Assembly: GCA_905160935.1 (NCBI GenBank)
Contig: CAJHZI010000424.1
Coordinates: forward strand, 750,001 to 814,000
Source: Enchytraeus crypticus
Lineage: Eukaryota; Annelida; Clitellata; Enchytraeida; Enchytraeidae
Direction of reading: 5' to 3'
DNA length: 64,000 nucleotides
Numbering within the stretch: position 1 is the stretch's first letter; each line of letters starts with the position of its first letter. Shown here piece after piece: positions 14,701 through 24,117 of this stretch. Both the position numbers and the translations under genes were made by a program. Under the pieces are notes generated by a model. That model was not told the DNA's origin. It worked only from the letters and a program-made list of their open reading frames with translations, and made no database searches.

Positions 14701-17700
14701 TTAATAATTTAGTCACTAGACTAGATCAGAAGCCTTCTATAAGTAATATACTTTAAAACTACTTCATAAGAATTTTAAATTATTTACTTTTGCAACCTAA
14801 ACGTAATCATTGGATTATCTTTAGTTAAAAATACTCTTAGACTGTCAGGACAAAACTAATGGTTGGTCTTAGCAGACCAGTTTTAATTCTTTAAATATTA
14901 AAAAAAACTCATTACTATTACTCTTTTGTATATAGAAAAAACATCATATCCTTTTCGGGAAAAAAGTTCACATTTTTCCTTCGAAGGAGGGGGGAACTTT
15001 TTTACAAAATATCAAAAATACAACTTATATTCTTAAATTACTCACAAATTTTCCTCGATTGCAAGTGGTTTCATTTTTTAAAAAATTTGTCATCACCCTA
15101 GTATGTATTATATGGATCCACTTTATTGGAATGCATTATTTATATTAAATTTTATTATCGTAATTATCACTCTATTATTACTATTATTTTATTATTATTT
15201 ATTATTAAATTACTATTAGTATTTTTATATTATCTATTTTCATATCAATTACAAGGACGTTGAAATAAAATAATAAATTTGTATTAATTTCCTTTATGTT
15301 GAAAGAAAGCAAAGCGATGAAATTAACTGACCAGAGCGAGTTCTATCAAATGGCTCACGCGTAGCTTGAGTTTAGTTGAATGCAATATAATGTAATTATC
15401 TCGCAAATGATCTCTAAATCTGTAAAATAATATTTAAACCTCTAAATGTAATAATTACTTACGTAATCTTACTTAATTTCATACTAGATTTTACTTATTG
15501 ATAATTATCTCTTTGAAATATTTAGTACACTTTAGTAGCTAGATCCATTTAGTTCAATGTAGTTTATAGGCTTAGCGAAATTTAGTTTAATTTAGTTTTT
15601 AGTTCAAATTTCGCAAAACTCATTTGAGAAGTGTGTGCCTGTAAAAGGTAAACTTAAAGCTCAATGCAAGCATATATTTATAATTGTGCCGATATTTGAG
15701 AGTTTAATTGACTTCATTGATTTTTCAGGCAATCCAACAAGAAAAGAAACTGACACACTAAGTCAATTATGGCAGAGCAGTCTGTTGAACGCCCATCATG
15801 AAGTCAACAGGTCTGATAAAATTCTCTTTAGGGTCGTACATACATGTATAACATATGCATGTATAACATGTACAGGGCAGTGTTTAGGGTTCAAGATCAT
15901 TGTAAAATCTTCTATATGATCTTGTAATACTAAAAGTTTTAATATTCCTCACTGCAGCCACAAATCCATTGATTTGTGATTGCTTAATAACCTTTCGGTC
16001 ACAACTAACGAAAAAAGCCTATAAAAAGTATTGACTTAAATACAGTAATCAAGAGAGTACCATATAGGCCTAGCACAAGGTAGGCCTCGTAATTTTTATT
16101 ATTACTTATTGGTTATTAGTAATCGTTGTATTTTGATAGCGCATCGATTGCAGCAGGAGCGGATTTAAGAATAATCTTCAAACAACCTCGGGGTATTTCA
16201 TGAGATAGATAATCATGAGGAAGGCAACGATAAACCAACTCAGAAGCCATAATTTTCCCTAACAATAGGCTACATACGGTTTGGATAAGGCATAGACTTT
16301 GTGAAGGGATTAAATTGTTGATCTAAGCAGTGCTTTTATGGAGTTAGAAAGCAGACTTTGAGTATGAATATGTACCTTGAACCTGCCACTTGGCAGTGCA
16401 CTGAAGAGAGAGAGAGAGAGAGATAGATAAGCCTTGTACTAGATAAGCCTTGTACTAGATAGGCCACTTATCAGATAGGCTCGTACTAGATAGCCTTGTA
16501 CCAGGTAGGTCTCGAGACCTAAGAACTTGTGTGGAATGATTAACACTGCGCAGGGTGGTGGTGGAGGACAACAAAGTGTTGTTTGTACTGAGAGACGGAG
16601 GCAAGGCCTGGTTCGTCAAGGACTTCCTCGTCAAGCAGGAGAGGTGCGAGAAAGTGACCATAGACCAGCAGGACTATCCTGGGCTGGGTGCTCAACAGGT
16701 AAATACCTCTCTGTCATATTGCTCTCCTGTGTTCTTCAAATTGCAGGTTCAATGAAACTATTTCTATTTTATAGCCTGCTTAACGATGTTTAAAAAGTAA
16801 TTCATCTAGTATTAAATTGATCCATCACAAAAGCTATGCTTTAATTACCTAGTATCTTCATAACAATGTTACGTTTGCCTTGGCTCTTCCTAGTGTACAA
16901 TGAATGTACACAAGTAACACTTAGTATACGATTGTTCTAATCAGCAGCTTACAAGGCATACATGGGCATATATTTAAACTTAAATTCTATTTCAATGTAG
17001 TTTTAATCTAGTTTAATACAATCCGTTGAATATTTTGTTTAATATTTGTCGGGTACTCTGTTAAAAACATCGACATGTCACTAGTAGAGACGTCCCTGAC
17101 AGTGCCTTATGGCGAGGAACCGGACGTTAAATTCTTATTGATTGATTGATTGATTGATAGTAGCGCAATAAACGGACTAAACTTTCTCTATTCAGAACTT
17201 TTCGCAAAATACTATACATGTACTTGTAGTGAGCAAGTGCATTTCTTAGTTGCGTTAGCGACATTAGGAGATAAATTTTCTCGTTGTGGTCAAGTTTCAG
17301 TCAGTAACCGTTTTAAGGAATTTCCTTATCATGAAACATCTTTTTCATGAAACATCTTTTTCATGAAACATCTTTTTCATGGAACTTCTTTTTCATGAAA
17401 CATCTTTTTCATGAAACATCTTTTTCATGGAACTTCTTTTTCATGAAACATCTTTTTCATGGAACTTCTTTTTCATGAAACATCTTTTTCATGGAACTTC
17501 TTTTTCATGAAACATCTTTTTCATGGAACTTCTTTTTCATGAAACATCTTTTTCATGAAACATCTTTTTCATGGAACTTCTTTTTCATGAAACATCTTTT
17601 TCATGGAACTTCTTTTTCATGAAACATCTTTTTCATGGAACTTCTTTTTCATGAAACATCTTTTTCATGGAACTTCTTTTTCATGAAACATCTTTTTCAT

Positions 17701-20700
17701 GGAACTTCTTTTTCATGGAACTTCTTTTTCATGGAACTTCTTTTTCATGAAACATCTTTTTCATGGAACTTCTTTTCATGAAACTCTTTTTCATGGAATT
17801 CTTTTACTGAAAAATCCTTTTTCATGAAAATCTTTTCATGGACTTCTTTTCATGGAACTTCTTTTCAGGAACGTCTTTTCATGAAACTGCTTTTTCATGG
17901 AACTGCTTTTCATGAAACATCTTTTTCATTGAAACATCTTTTTCAGGAACTTCTTTTCATGAAACTTCGTTTTCATGGCCTTGTTTTCATGAAACTTCTT
18001 TTCAGAACATCTTTTTCATGGAAATTCTTTTTCATGGAAACTTCTTTTTCATGGGGAACTTCTTCTTCATGAAACCCTTTTCATGGAACTTTTTTCATGG
18101 AACTCTGTTTCATGGAACGTCTTTTTCAGAAATCTTTCATGGAACTCTTTTTCAGGAACTTTTGCATGAAACTTCTTTTCAGGGAACTCTTTTTCATGAA
18201 CATTCTTTTCATGAAACACTTTTTCATGGAACTTCTTTGTCAGAACTTCTTTATGGAACTTCTTTTGCATGAAACTTCTTTCAGGAAATGCTTTTTCATG
18301 AAACATCTTTTATGAAACATCTTTTCATGGAACTGCTTTCATGAAACTTCTTTTTAGGAACTTCTTTTTCATGAAATTCTTTTTCATGATAACATATTTT
18401 CATTGGAACTCTTTTCATGGAACTTTTTTCATGGAACTTCTTTTTCATGAAACTTCTTTTTCATGAAACATCTTTTTCATGAAACATCTTTTTCATGAAA
18501 CATCTTTTTCATGGAACTTCTTTTTCATGGAACTTCTTTTTCATGGAACTTCTTTTTCATGAAACTTCTTTTTCATGGAACTTCTTTTTCATGAAACATC
18601 TTTTTCATGAAACATCTTTTTTATGGAACTTCTTTTTCATGAAACTTCTTTTTAATGGAACTTCTTTTCATGAACATCTTTTCATGAAACTCTTTTTATG
18701 GAACTTCTTTTTCATGCAACTTCTTTTTCATGAACTCTGTTTAAGGAAATTCTTTTTCATGAACTTCTTTTTCATGAAACTTCTTTTAATGAAAATCTTT
18801 CATGGAATTCTTTTCATGAAACTTCTTTTTCATGGAAATTCTGTTTATGAAACATTTTTCATGAAAACATCTTTTTCATGGAAATTCTTTTTCCTAAAAA
18901 CTTATTTTTCATGGAACTTCTTTTTCATGAAACATCTTTTCATGAAACCTCTTTTCATGAGAACTTCTTTTTCTGAAATTCTTTTCATGGAATTCTGTTT
19001 CATGAAACATCTTTTTCATGAAACATCTTTTTCATGGAACTTCTTTTTCATGAAACTTCTTTTTCATGGAACTTCTTTTTCATGAAACATCTTTTTCATG
19101 AAACATCTTTTTCATGGAACTTCTTTTTCATGAAACTTCTTTTTCATGGAACTTCTTTTTCATGAAACATCTTTTTCATGAAACATCTTTTTCATGGAAC
19201 TTCTTTTTCATGAAACTTCTTTTTCATGGAACTTCTTTTTCATGAAACATCTTTTTCATGAAACATCTTTTTCATGGAACTTCTTTTTCATGAAACTTCT
19301 TTTTCATGGAACTTCTTTTTCATGAAACATCTTTTTCATGAAACATCTTTTTCATGGAACTTCTTTTTCATGAAACTTCTTTTTCATTGAACTTCTTTTT
19401 CATGAAACATCTTTTTCATGAAACTTCTTTTTCATGGAACTTCTTTTTCATGAAACTTCTTTTTCATGAAACATCTTTTTCATGGAACTTCTTTTTCATG
19501 GAACTTCTTTTTCATGGAACTTCTTTTTCATGAAACATCTTTTTCATGGAACTTCTTTTTCATGGAACTTCTTTTTCATGGAACTTCTTTTTCATGAAAC
19601 ATCTTTTTCATGGAACTTCTTTTTCATGGAACTTCTTTTTCATGAAACTTCTTTTTCATGGAACTTCTTTTTCATGAAACATCTTTTTCATGAAACATCT
19701 TTTTCATGGAACTTCTTTTTCATGGAACTCTTTTTCTTTTTCATGGGAACTTCTTTTTCAAAACATGTTTCATGAAACATCTTTTTCATGGACCTTCTTT
19801 TCATGAAACAACTTCTTTTTCTTTTTCATGAAACATCTTTTTCAGGAACTTCTTTTCATGGAAACTTCTTTTGCATTGAAACATCTTTTTCATGCAAACT
19901 TTTTCATGATCTGAAACCTCTTTTTCATGAAATCTTTTTCAGGAACTTCTTTTCATGAAACATGAAATTCTTTGCATGAAACATCTTTTCATGAAACATC
20001 TTTTTCATGGAACTTCTTTTTCATGAAACTTCTTTTTCATGGAACTTCTTTTTCATGAAACATCTTTTTCATGAAACATCTTTTTCATGGAACTTCTTTT
20101 TCATGAAACTTCTTTTATGAAATTCTTTTTCATGAAACATCTTTTTCTGAAACATCTTTTTCTCTTTTTCAGAAATTCTTTTCATGGAACTCTTTTTAAT
20201 GAAAAATCTTTTCATGAAACATCTTTTCATGGAAATTCTTTTTCATGAAACTTCTTTTTCATGGAACTTCTTTTTCATGAAACATCTTTTTCTGAAACAC
20301 TTTTCATGGAACTTCTTTTTCATGAAACATCTTTTTCATGACAACGTTTATAACTCTTTTTCATGGAACGTCTTTTTAATGGAACTTCTTTTCATGAAAC
20401 ATCTTTTTCATGAAACATCTTTTCAGGAACTTCTTTTTCATGAAACTTCTTTTTCAGGAACTCTTTTTCATGAAACATCTTTTTCATGAAACTTCTTTTT
20501 CATGGAACTCTTTTCATGAAACTTCTTTTTCATGAAACATCTTTTTCATGGAACTTCTTTTTCATGGAACTTCTTTTTCATGGAACTTCTTTTTCATGAA
20601 ACTTCTTTTTCATGGAACTTCTTTTTCATGAAACATCTTTTTCATGAAACATCTTTTTCATGGAACTTCTTTTTCATGAAACTTCTTTTTCATGGAACTT

Positions 20701-21225
20701 CTTTTTCATGAAACATCTTTTTCATGAAACATCTTTTTCATGGAACTTCTTTTTCATGAAACTTCTTTTTCATGGAACTTCTTTTTCATGAAACATCTTT
20801 TTCATGAAACATCTTTTTCATGGAACTTCTTTTTCATGAAACTTCTTTTTCATGGAACTTCTTTTTCATGAAACATCTTTTTCATGAAACATCTTTTTCA
20901 TGGAACTTCTTTTTCATGGAACTTCTTTTTCATGAAACTTCTTTTTCATGAAACTTCTTTTTCATGAAACTTCTTTTTCATGAAACTTCTTTTTCATGAA
21001 ACTTCTTTATCGTGCAACTATTTTGTTATCAAGGAAGAAACTTTTTTTTATCACGAACCAAGATAGGGCCATGTCTTCACTGGTGGCCGTCATGTAGGAT
21101 AACTAATTAACTAATTTAAGGTACTTTGCACCTTTTGTATTAAGTGCACGATGTTTGTATAATGCTTGCCTATAGCATTATGATAAAATGTTTATATATC
21201 TGAAATTGATTTTACGAATAAACAT

Positions 21226-21266
<41 letters not shown>

Positions 21267-21601
21267 AACTTCTTTAGCACGAAACTTATTTTATCATGAA
21301 ACTTTTACAATTATTTGTTAACTTCTCAAGTCCTTATCATGGAACTTCTTTAACATAGAAATTTTTATCATGAAACGTTTTTAATCATATTCTTTATCAT
21401 GGAACTTCTTTATCATAACAACAAATTCACATAAGCTTACAGTACTAATATTAGTTGAAGTTTTTAAATGCTTCTCATTCTTTTTATTTGTAGGCGAAGC
21501 AAGCAAATGAAATTAATAAGAAGAAAAATGAAGGAGTAAAAGTAACAAATGTTGCTGGAGAAAAGCCCACCTCACATTTTCGACAAAGTCAAGAGTTATA
21601 G
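5627..21601 (+). CDS. MESD: MESD, LRP/LDL-receptor chaperone (5 exons)
   Basis: Spliced gene for the ER chaperone (Boca in Drosophila, MESD in vertebrates) that folds beta-propeller/EGF modules of LDL-receptor-family proteins and so supports Wnt co-receptor traffic. Exons 5627..5797, 7988..8141, 15729..15810, 16554..16698 and 21494..21601 all have GT/AG borders and join in frame to 219 residues; vertebrate MESD is only slightly longer. Residues 1-22 are a hydrophobic signal peptide. Then come a Lys-rich region, ILDYNDADLERLYDQWE, the DELPEHKRP block, the core TLMMFITISGNPTRKETD, then LFVLRDGGKAW, KDFLVKQERC and YPG, all conserved in the family. The C-terminus is SQEL, a KDEL-like ER-retention signal. 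The start codon has A at -3 and G at +4. Introns 2 and 4 are swollen by transposons and a minisatellite. The gene looks intact. Confidence 0.95.
6433..6640 (-). repeat. unnamed dispersed repeat, coding-like (copy 1)
   Basis: Read on -, it gives a 60-residue open frame beginning MLQSSMTTSSTIETKIKP and containing SKKKVQKRC and SWTLDGKERW. Related sequence occurs at 8146..8215 (-), 25905..26025 (+) and 62440..62620 (+). The shared DNA core includes atcgagcactattga. I do not recognise the parent element; it may be a piece of a LINE ORF1. Confidence 0.6.
6797..6860 (-). repeat. SINE-B tail with (TAA)n
   Basis: An (AAT)n run is followed by the block ggtttaacgtccgtttcctc and gatgatgtcagggacgt. The same block occurs at 17085 (+), 29697, 30185, 31186 and 57745. 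It resembles the 3' domain of the tRNA-derived SINE (acgtcagtttcctc ... gatgtcagtgacgg). Confidence 0.7.
7500..7832 (-). repeat. 5S-rRNA-derived SINE
   Basis: Read on -, it contains a 5S-like stretch (ttaagc ... ggttagtaccttgtgggcgatcac), then the SINE body (gttattcttaaatc, gccggctgcaattga) and a tail ending near the acagacatg block. It is a near full-length match to 28131..28437. It lies in MESD intron 1. Confidence 0.75.
7833..7980. repeat. AT-rich (AATA)n tract before MESD exon 2
   Basis: Degenerate AATA/ATAT low-complexity sequence. It leaves a weak polypyrimidine context for the acceptor at 7986/7987. Confidence 0.8.
7988..8141 (+). CDS. MESD: MESD exon 2
   Basis: Starts after CCACAG. 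It encodes the acidic EEEEPLEPDELPEHKRP block and the first core strand up to TISG. The donor is G|GTTATC (phase 1). Confidence 0.95.
8146..8215 (-). repeat. unnamed dispersed repeat (partial copy 2)
   Basis: Starts within 10 bases of the MESD exon 2 donor. It shares the ttttggaatttnnnccgttntggaccttctttnng pattern with 6500..6570. Confidence 0.5.
8376..8503 (-). repeat. tRNA-derived SINE
   Basis: Full-length reverse copy. On - it reads ggagccagtggcgaagtcgg (A-box region), a B-box-like ggttaaaatcc, then gggctcgcccatcactgac and the gaggaaactg domain. It lies in MESD intron 2, outside the DNA transposon. Confidence 0.8.
8825..8955 (+). repeat. left terminal inverted repeat
   Basis: Starts TAGGGTGATGACA. 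Pairs with 14975..15100 with several small gaps. Confidence 0.75.
9609..10509 (+). pseudogene. hAT-like transposase remnant (frameshifted)
   Basis: Two overlapping open frames (9609..9950 and 9841..10509) are pieces of one protein broken by a 1-base shift near 9840..9848, where the text passes from KGFQKPSY to IGCQYHVLDLLLKHVMDF. Visible signs of an RNase H-fold eukaryotic transposase are the ICDTTAVNTG block (a candidate catalytic Asp), the C-x2-H motif in CQYHVLD, the downstream ARWNSRA (RW motif) and a C-terminal SAERAVKLMEEL. The N-terminal BED-type DNA-binding region and the first catalytic block are not visible. A poly(A)-like AATAAA is at 10563. Family placement as hAT is inferred from motif order and the TIRs. 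Inactive. Confidence 0.6.
10577..10588 (+). repeat. target-site duplication of Jockey LINE (left)
   Basis: ACTCATTACTAT, repeated exactly at 14907..14918 directly after the LINE's A-run. Confidence 0.8.
10869..11851 (+). pseudogene. Jockey ORF1, gag-like zinc-knuckle protein (frameshifted)
   Basis: RNA-binding ORF1 protein of the LINE, now in three pieces (10869..11168, 11165..11461, 11579..11851) with a short linking segment in another frame at about 11467..11578. The N-terminus is a coiled-coil-like segment (LQRALQKIEELESELAFYKE). The middle is the PRE_C2HC-like domain typical of arthropod Jockey gag proteins (EGNVPLPLFTFVFEQTED ... LKEFS, then MRVKIEAIR). Three CCHC-type knuckles follow: CKRCQRYGHTKNFC, CVKCPGKHSSSQC and CSNCGEAHPASYRGC. 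The ORF ends at 11851, about 200 bases before ORF2. Confidence 0.85.
12056..14756 (+). pseudogene. Jockey ORF2, APE endonuclease-reverse transcriptase (frameshifted)
   Basis: Four frame pieces: 12056..13429, 13426..13791, 13739..14374 and 14415..14756. The endonuclease is complete in the first: WNANG (11-15), TETHL with Glu39, GGDFNAKYVDWGSR with Asp138 and Asn140, PDLLDFF, and DADHS (211-215) with the catalytic Asp-His. The RT begins with KAPGFD, then YRPISLLPVISKVFEKLL, FGFRKKHTT, LFLDVAAAFDKVWHEGL, GVPQGSVIGPILYLLY, the active site FADD near 14045, and KYLGMNVDNKLRW. The tail has LYGCQIWGC and LRNIVNAPWYIRN, typical of Jockey ORF2. The breaks near 13428, 13790 and 14374 are single-base shifts. 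Catalytic motifs are otherwise intact, so inactivation looks recent compared with the host hAT remnant. Confidence 0.9.
14907..14918 (+). repeat. target-site duplication of Jockey LINE (right)
   Basis: ACTCATTACTAT, matching 10577..10588. Confidence 0.8.
14975..15100 (-). repeat. right terminal inverted repeat
   Basis: Ends TTTGTCATCACCCTA. Contains the complement of the AAAGTTCCCCC block near 14990..15002. Confidence 0.75.
15109..15728. other. MESD intron 2 distal part
   Basis: AT-rich sequence with att/tta trinucleotide runs at 15160..15235. It ends in a TTTTTCAG acceptor. Confidence 0.6.
15729..15810 (+). CDS. MESD: MESD exon 3
   Basis: 82 bp. Completes the split Gly codon and encodes NPTRKETDTLSQLWQSS and LLNAHHEVN, the conserved helix of the MESD core domain. 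Acceptor TTTTTCAG. The donor AACAG|GTCTGA is phase 2 and somewhat weak. Confidence 0.93.
16105..16203 (-). repeat. 5S-derived SINE, 3' fragment
   Basis: Contains ttattagtaatcgttg, gcgcatcgattgcagc and gcggatttaagaataa as in the other copies, but the 5S-like head is lost. Confidence 0.65.
16204..16424 (+). repeat. mosaic SINE-2 with stem-loop tail and (GA)n
   Basis: Body block gaagccat...aataggctacat...aaggcatagactttgtgaagggatta, then the tail CCTGCCACTTGGCAGTGCACTGAA and (GA)n. The tail folds as CTGCC/GGCAG. The same body is at 22000 (+) and reversed at 26985, 39960 and 44150. Confidence 0.7.
16554..16698 (+). CDS. MESD: MESD exon 4
   Basis: 145 bp. Encodes VVVEDNKVLFVLRDGGKAW and FVKDFLVKQERCEKVTIDQQDYPG, the most diagnostic part of the family. 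The donor CAG|GTAAAT is strong (phase 0). Confidence 0.96.
17085..17160 (+). repeat. SINE-B tail with (ATTG)n
   Basis: gacgtccctgacag ... gaggaaccggacgtta, then tandem attg. This is the reverse of the block at 6797..6860. Confidence 0.6.
17328..21011. repeat. 3.7-kb minisatellite of 16-bp units in MESD intron 4
   Basis: About 230 units of 16 bp in three main types: A (TTTTTCATGAAACATC), B (TTTTTCATGGAACTTC) and C (TTTTTCATGAAACTTC). The left end (to about 17770) is mainly an A-B dimer array. At about 19020..19420 and 20560..20910 the units form an 80-bp pentamer A-A-B-C-B repeated several times. Three stretches (about 17780..18420, 18650..19010, 19725..20520) are full of one- and two-base deletions. 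A and C units contain the 10-bp palindrome TTTCATGAAA. Open frames reading FSWNFFF and similar are repeat translations only. Confidence 0.95.
21228..21262. repeat. (CT)n microsatellite
   Basis: Perfect CT run between the minisatellite and its diverged outliers. Confidence 0.9.
21263..21425. repeat. diverged outlying units of the 16-bp minisatellite
   Basis: Scattered catagaacttcttta, tatcatgaaacttt and ttatcatggaacttct words match the 16-bp unit with a TTTATCATG variant. They suggest an older, decayed part of the array. Confidence 0.6.
21494..21601 (+). CDS. MESD: MESD exon 5 (last coding exon)
   Basis: Acceptor TATTTGTAG. Encodes 35 residues, Lys/Asn-rich like other MESD C-terminal tails, ending RQSQEL-stop. 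The final SQEL can serve as a KDEL-type ER-retention signal. The first AATAAA downstream is far off (about 22662), so the polyadenylation site is uncertain. Confidence 0.85.
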   Translation, partial: AKQANEINKKKNEGVKVTNVAGEKPTSHFRQSQEL

Positions 21602-21689
21602 GCACTAAATATTGATTTTAACCTGTATTGCCGCTGTTTTGTTATTGGAAAGCTATAGAAACACAGGCACGACTATGTAAATATCTCTC

Positions 21690-21905
21690 TCTTTTAGTGC
21701 ACTGCCTACTCGCATGTCCATCGTATATAACGCCTCCACTCTTCTCTGTCTTCCGCTTTTCCGCTTTTCTGCCTAATCTCGGCCTGCCACTGCCTCTGTT
21801 TCCTTTCATTCTACCTTCTATGACCTCTTTCAATAGACTTTCCCCCTTAGAATGTGTCCTAACCAATTCTTCTTCCTCTTTCTTAATACAATATGTTTCT
21901 CTATG
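21690..21905 (-). mobile_element. RTE-like LINE 3' fragment
   Basis: Begins at the LINE 3' end (tagtgcactgcctact) and reads backward into the conserved tail peptide (LLKEVIEGRMKGNRG, GRPRLG). It lies just past the MESD stop codon. Confidence 0.8.
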
Positions 21906-21999
21906 TACCTGATATAGGTAATACCGTATGTACTTAAACGTGTGTTTCTCTCGTCATGTAAGACGTGATTTTATTTTTAAATGACACAGAAGTTAATGT

Positions 22000-22270
22000 T
22001 ATGTCCGGGCCACTGAAGGATAGACCAACCGAAAACTGCTAGTTTCATTAAGAGGCGACTAAGCAAAAAAGCTAATTAAGGCCAAGAAAATTTACACCAG
22101 AAACCTTATCTTTTTCAATTTATGGACTACATTGAGGGCTAGATATGGCATACCTTTTTGTAAAGGCATTAACTTGTTGATTGACAGAGTGATCTTTATG
22201 TAGCATACAAGCAGACTGTAAATTCAAATATGTGACTTTAATCTGCGATTTGGAAGAACACATATTACCC
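22000..22270 (+). repeat. mosaic SINE-2
   Basis: Head atgtccggg...gaaggatagaccaaccg ... aagaggcgactaagc, body tgtaaaggcattaacttgttgattgac, then a diverged gcgatttggaaga tail. The head resembles the one in SINE-1 copies. Confidence 0.6.
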
Positions 22271-23080
22271 ATAATCCGCATAATCTAATCTTTTGTTTTA
22301 AATTTAATTTTTACCATTTTTTTGGTTTTTTGTTATTTAACAGTAATAAATCTCATTTATTAATTTTCATCACTAAATTCAAATCACTCTTCAGTACTAG
22401 ATAGTGATATTTAGTTGAACTATTTTGTATTGTGTTATCTAACAATGCATTTTCAGCTTTGGTATATTTCGTCTAACATCTGATATTCGATGCTATTGTT
22501 TTCGCTGTAATGTGTGCTTTCTAATATTTGTGTTAATTTATTATATAACTCTAGCAGTTATTTGTTGCACATGCTTAGAATGATTAAACTTGGATTCTAC
22601 CTAACGAAATTTTAGTTCTTATTTAAATGTTACTATTTATTTAGGTCCTGTTACTCGAATAAAGCAAGCCGTCTGAAAAGTAGTTTTATTCCAATTGTAA
22701 AATATTATGGAAAAATTATATTTAGTTGCCATCTTTAAACCACCTTAGAAGGAAGATCTAGAAATTAAACAGCAACTGATTGATTTATTAAATATTTTAT
22801 GATGAAAATAATCAAAACTACAAATGTTGAGTCTAGACATTTGTTGTGTACTGGATATTTTAAAGCTATTTTAGTAGTGCTACTGCATTACTTCAGGTAA
22901 TACATTTCCCCTTCTAAAAGACTTATTTAAATCTGTATCGGCGTTTCTTTAACAATCTCGTAATTTAAGCAGAGATCAAAAAAGGTAAATAGACAACTAA
23001 CAGTTAGCCATTACTTATCGAATGTTGCCAACAAAACATTCAAGTCTTCAATTTACCAACAGGAATAGTACTATTTCTCG
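22271..23080. other. AT-rich, nothing recognised
   Basis: No gene or repeat signature. An AATAAA is at about 22662. Confidence 0.4.
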
Positions 23081-23084
23081 TTTC

Positions 23085-23480
23085 TCTTGCCAGAATCATG
23101 CACTGGTTACAAACGAATACATTCTTTTACAGAAGTCAACCAATTTTGACTTCTGTAAAATTGTCAATTTTACAATTAAAATTTTCAAAATTGTCAATTT
23201 TGAGAAGTGCTCAATTTTCACTCCAAGACTAAAAACTACCAACTTCATTTTCATCTCTTCCTTCTCCTATCACCGCATTTCAGTCTCCCAGAATTATGAC
23301 TTGGTCCGTGACTTTCTATTTTTTACTAACTCTTCAATGTACTCATACGTCACTTCAGTATCTTCATCTTCTGAGTCAGACGTAGGCTAATACACGTAGG
23401 CGAATACACTTGTACTACCACCATGTTTAACGGCTAAGCTTGTACCCTCACCAATATTAATCGTTCAATCCATCAACTTC
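23085..23480 (-). mobile_element. RTE-like LINE endonuclease fragment (decayed)
   Basis: Matches the layout of 49370..49640 in the better preserved LINE: agaagtcaaccaattt, ccaacttcattttcatctcttcc, cagtctcccagaattatgac, atcttctgagtcagacgtagg. No open frame remains. Confidence 0.65.
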
Positions 23481-23774
23481 GAAACCTCATCTTTCAAATC
23501 CTGATACAATAATTTTCCATATCACTTTGCTTTTACACCATCAGAGTTTTATGCCATTTAATGATGGAGAAAGTATATTCCGACATAATATGTCTCCTTT
23601 GCTTTCATCAGCTCCTGCTTTAGTAGCCACTTACGTACATGCGGAAGCTTGCTTGCGGCTGCGGTTTTCCTATTCTACAGTGATCCCAATCACACCTGTC
23701 ACACACGAGTACAACACCGGGGAATATTATGGGGAATAGTGTATAACTACATGTACATGTATATCTCTCTCTTA

Positions 23775-24000
23775 GTTTACCGTCTACAAGTAGGTCCATG
23801 GAATATAACGCTCCAACTATTCTCTGTCTTCCGTTTTCTTCTTATATCCAAATATCAGTGGATCTTTAAATCCTGTAACAGTCCAACTCTCCATCTGCAT
23901 AAGCTTTTCTTTCCTTTTATTCTTCCATCTATGACCTCCTTTAGTAATAATTCCCTATTGAAATATGTCCTATCCAGCCATTATTCCTATTATATAATGC
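23775..24000 (-). mobile_element. RTE-like LINE 3' fragment (decayed)
   Basis: Starts with caagtaggtccatgg and aacgctccaactattctctgtcttccg, then attcttccatctatgacctcc, as in the LINE 3' end at 47080..47240. Confidence 0.7.
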
Positions 24001-24117
24001 ATTTATCAACTGTGTCATGACAGTGTCTGTCATTACAGTGTCATAACTACGTGTTTATATTGCATGACAATGTCTGTCATAGCACCGATGAGTTTTTAGT
24101 TCTAATATCGGAGCTGC

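Larger units (their letters stand above)
10589..14906 (+). mobile_element. Jockey-clade non-LTR retrotransposon (4.3 kb)
   Basis: Two-ORF LINE bounded by a perfect 12-bp target duplication and ending in a short A-run at 14900..14907. ORF1 is a zinc-knuckle gag-like protein; ORF2 has an APE endonuclease and a reverse transcriptase. Size, ORF order and motifs fit the Jockey clade. It sits inside the hAT-like element and in the same orientation as MESD. Several frameshifts make it dead, but structure and ends are complete. Confidence 0.88.
8825..15100 (+). mobile_element. TIR DNA transposon, hAT-like, with nested LINE
   Basis: The ends are inverted repeats. The left end starts TAGGGTGATGACAA and the right end is its reverse complement, ending TTGTCATCACCCTA. 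The match continues with gaps for about 120 bp, including AAAAATGAAACC, TCGAGGAA and an AAAGTTCCCCC block. The flanking 8-mers gtgtatat (8817) and gtatgtat (15101) match at 6 of 8 positions, consistent with an old 8-bp target duplication. TAGGG-type termini, 8-bp duplications and the transposase motifs fit the hAT superfamily. Without the nested Jockey element it is about 1.95 kb, so it is internally deleted. Confidence 0.75.

Noticed and set aside
17824-20489. Several Phe/Ser/Trp-rich open frames (FSWNFFF...)
   Set aside because: Translations of the 16-bp minisatellite in an intron of MESD.
17328-21011. CRISPR-like array
   Set aside because: Units are contiguous 16-mers without unique spacers, in a eukaryotic intron.
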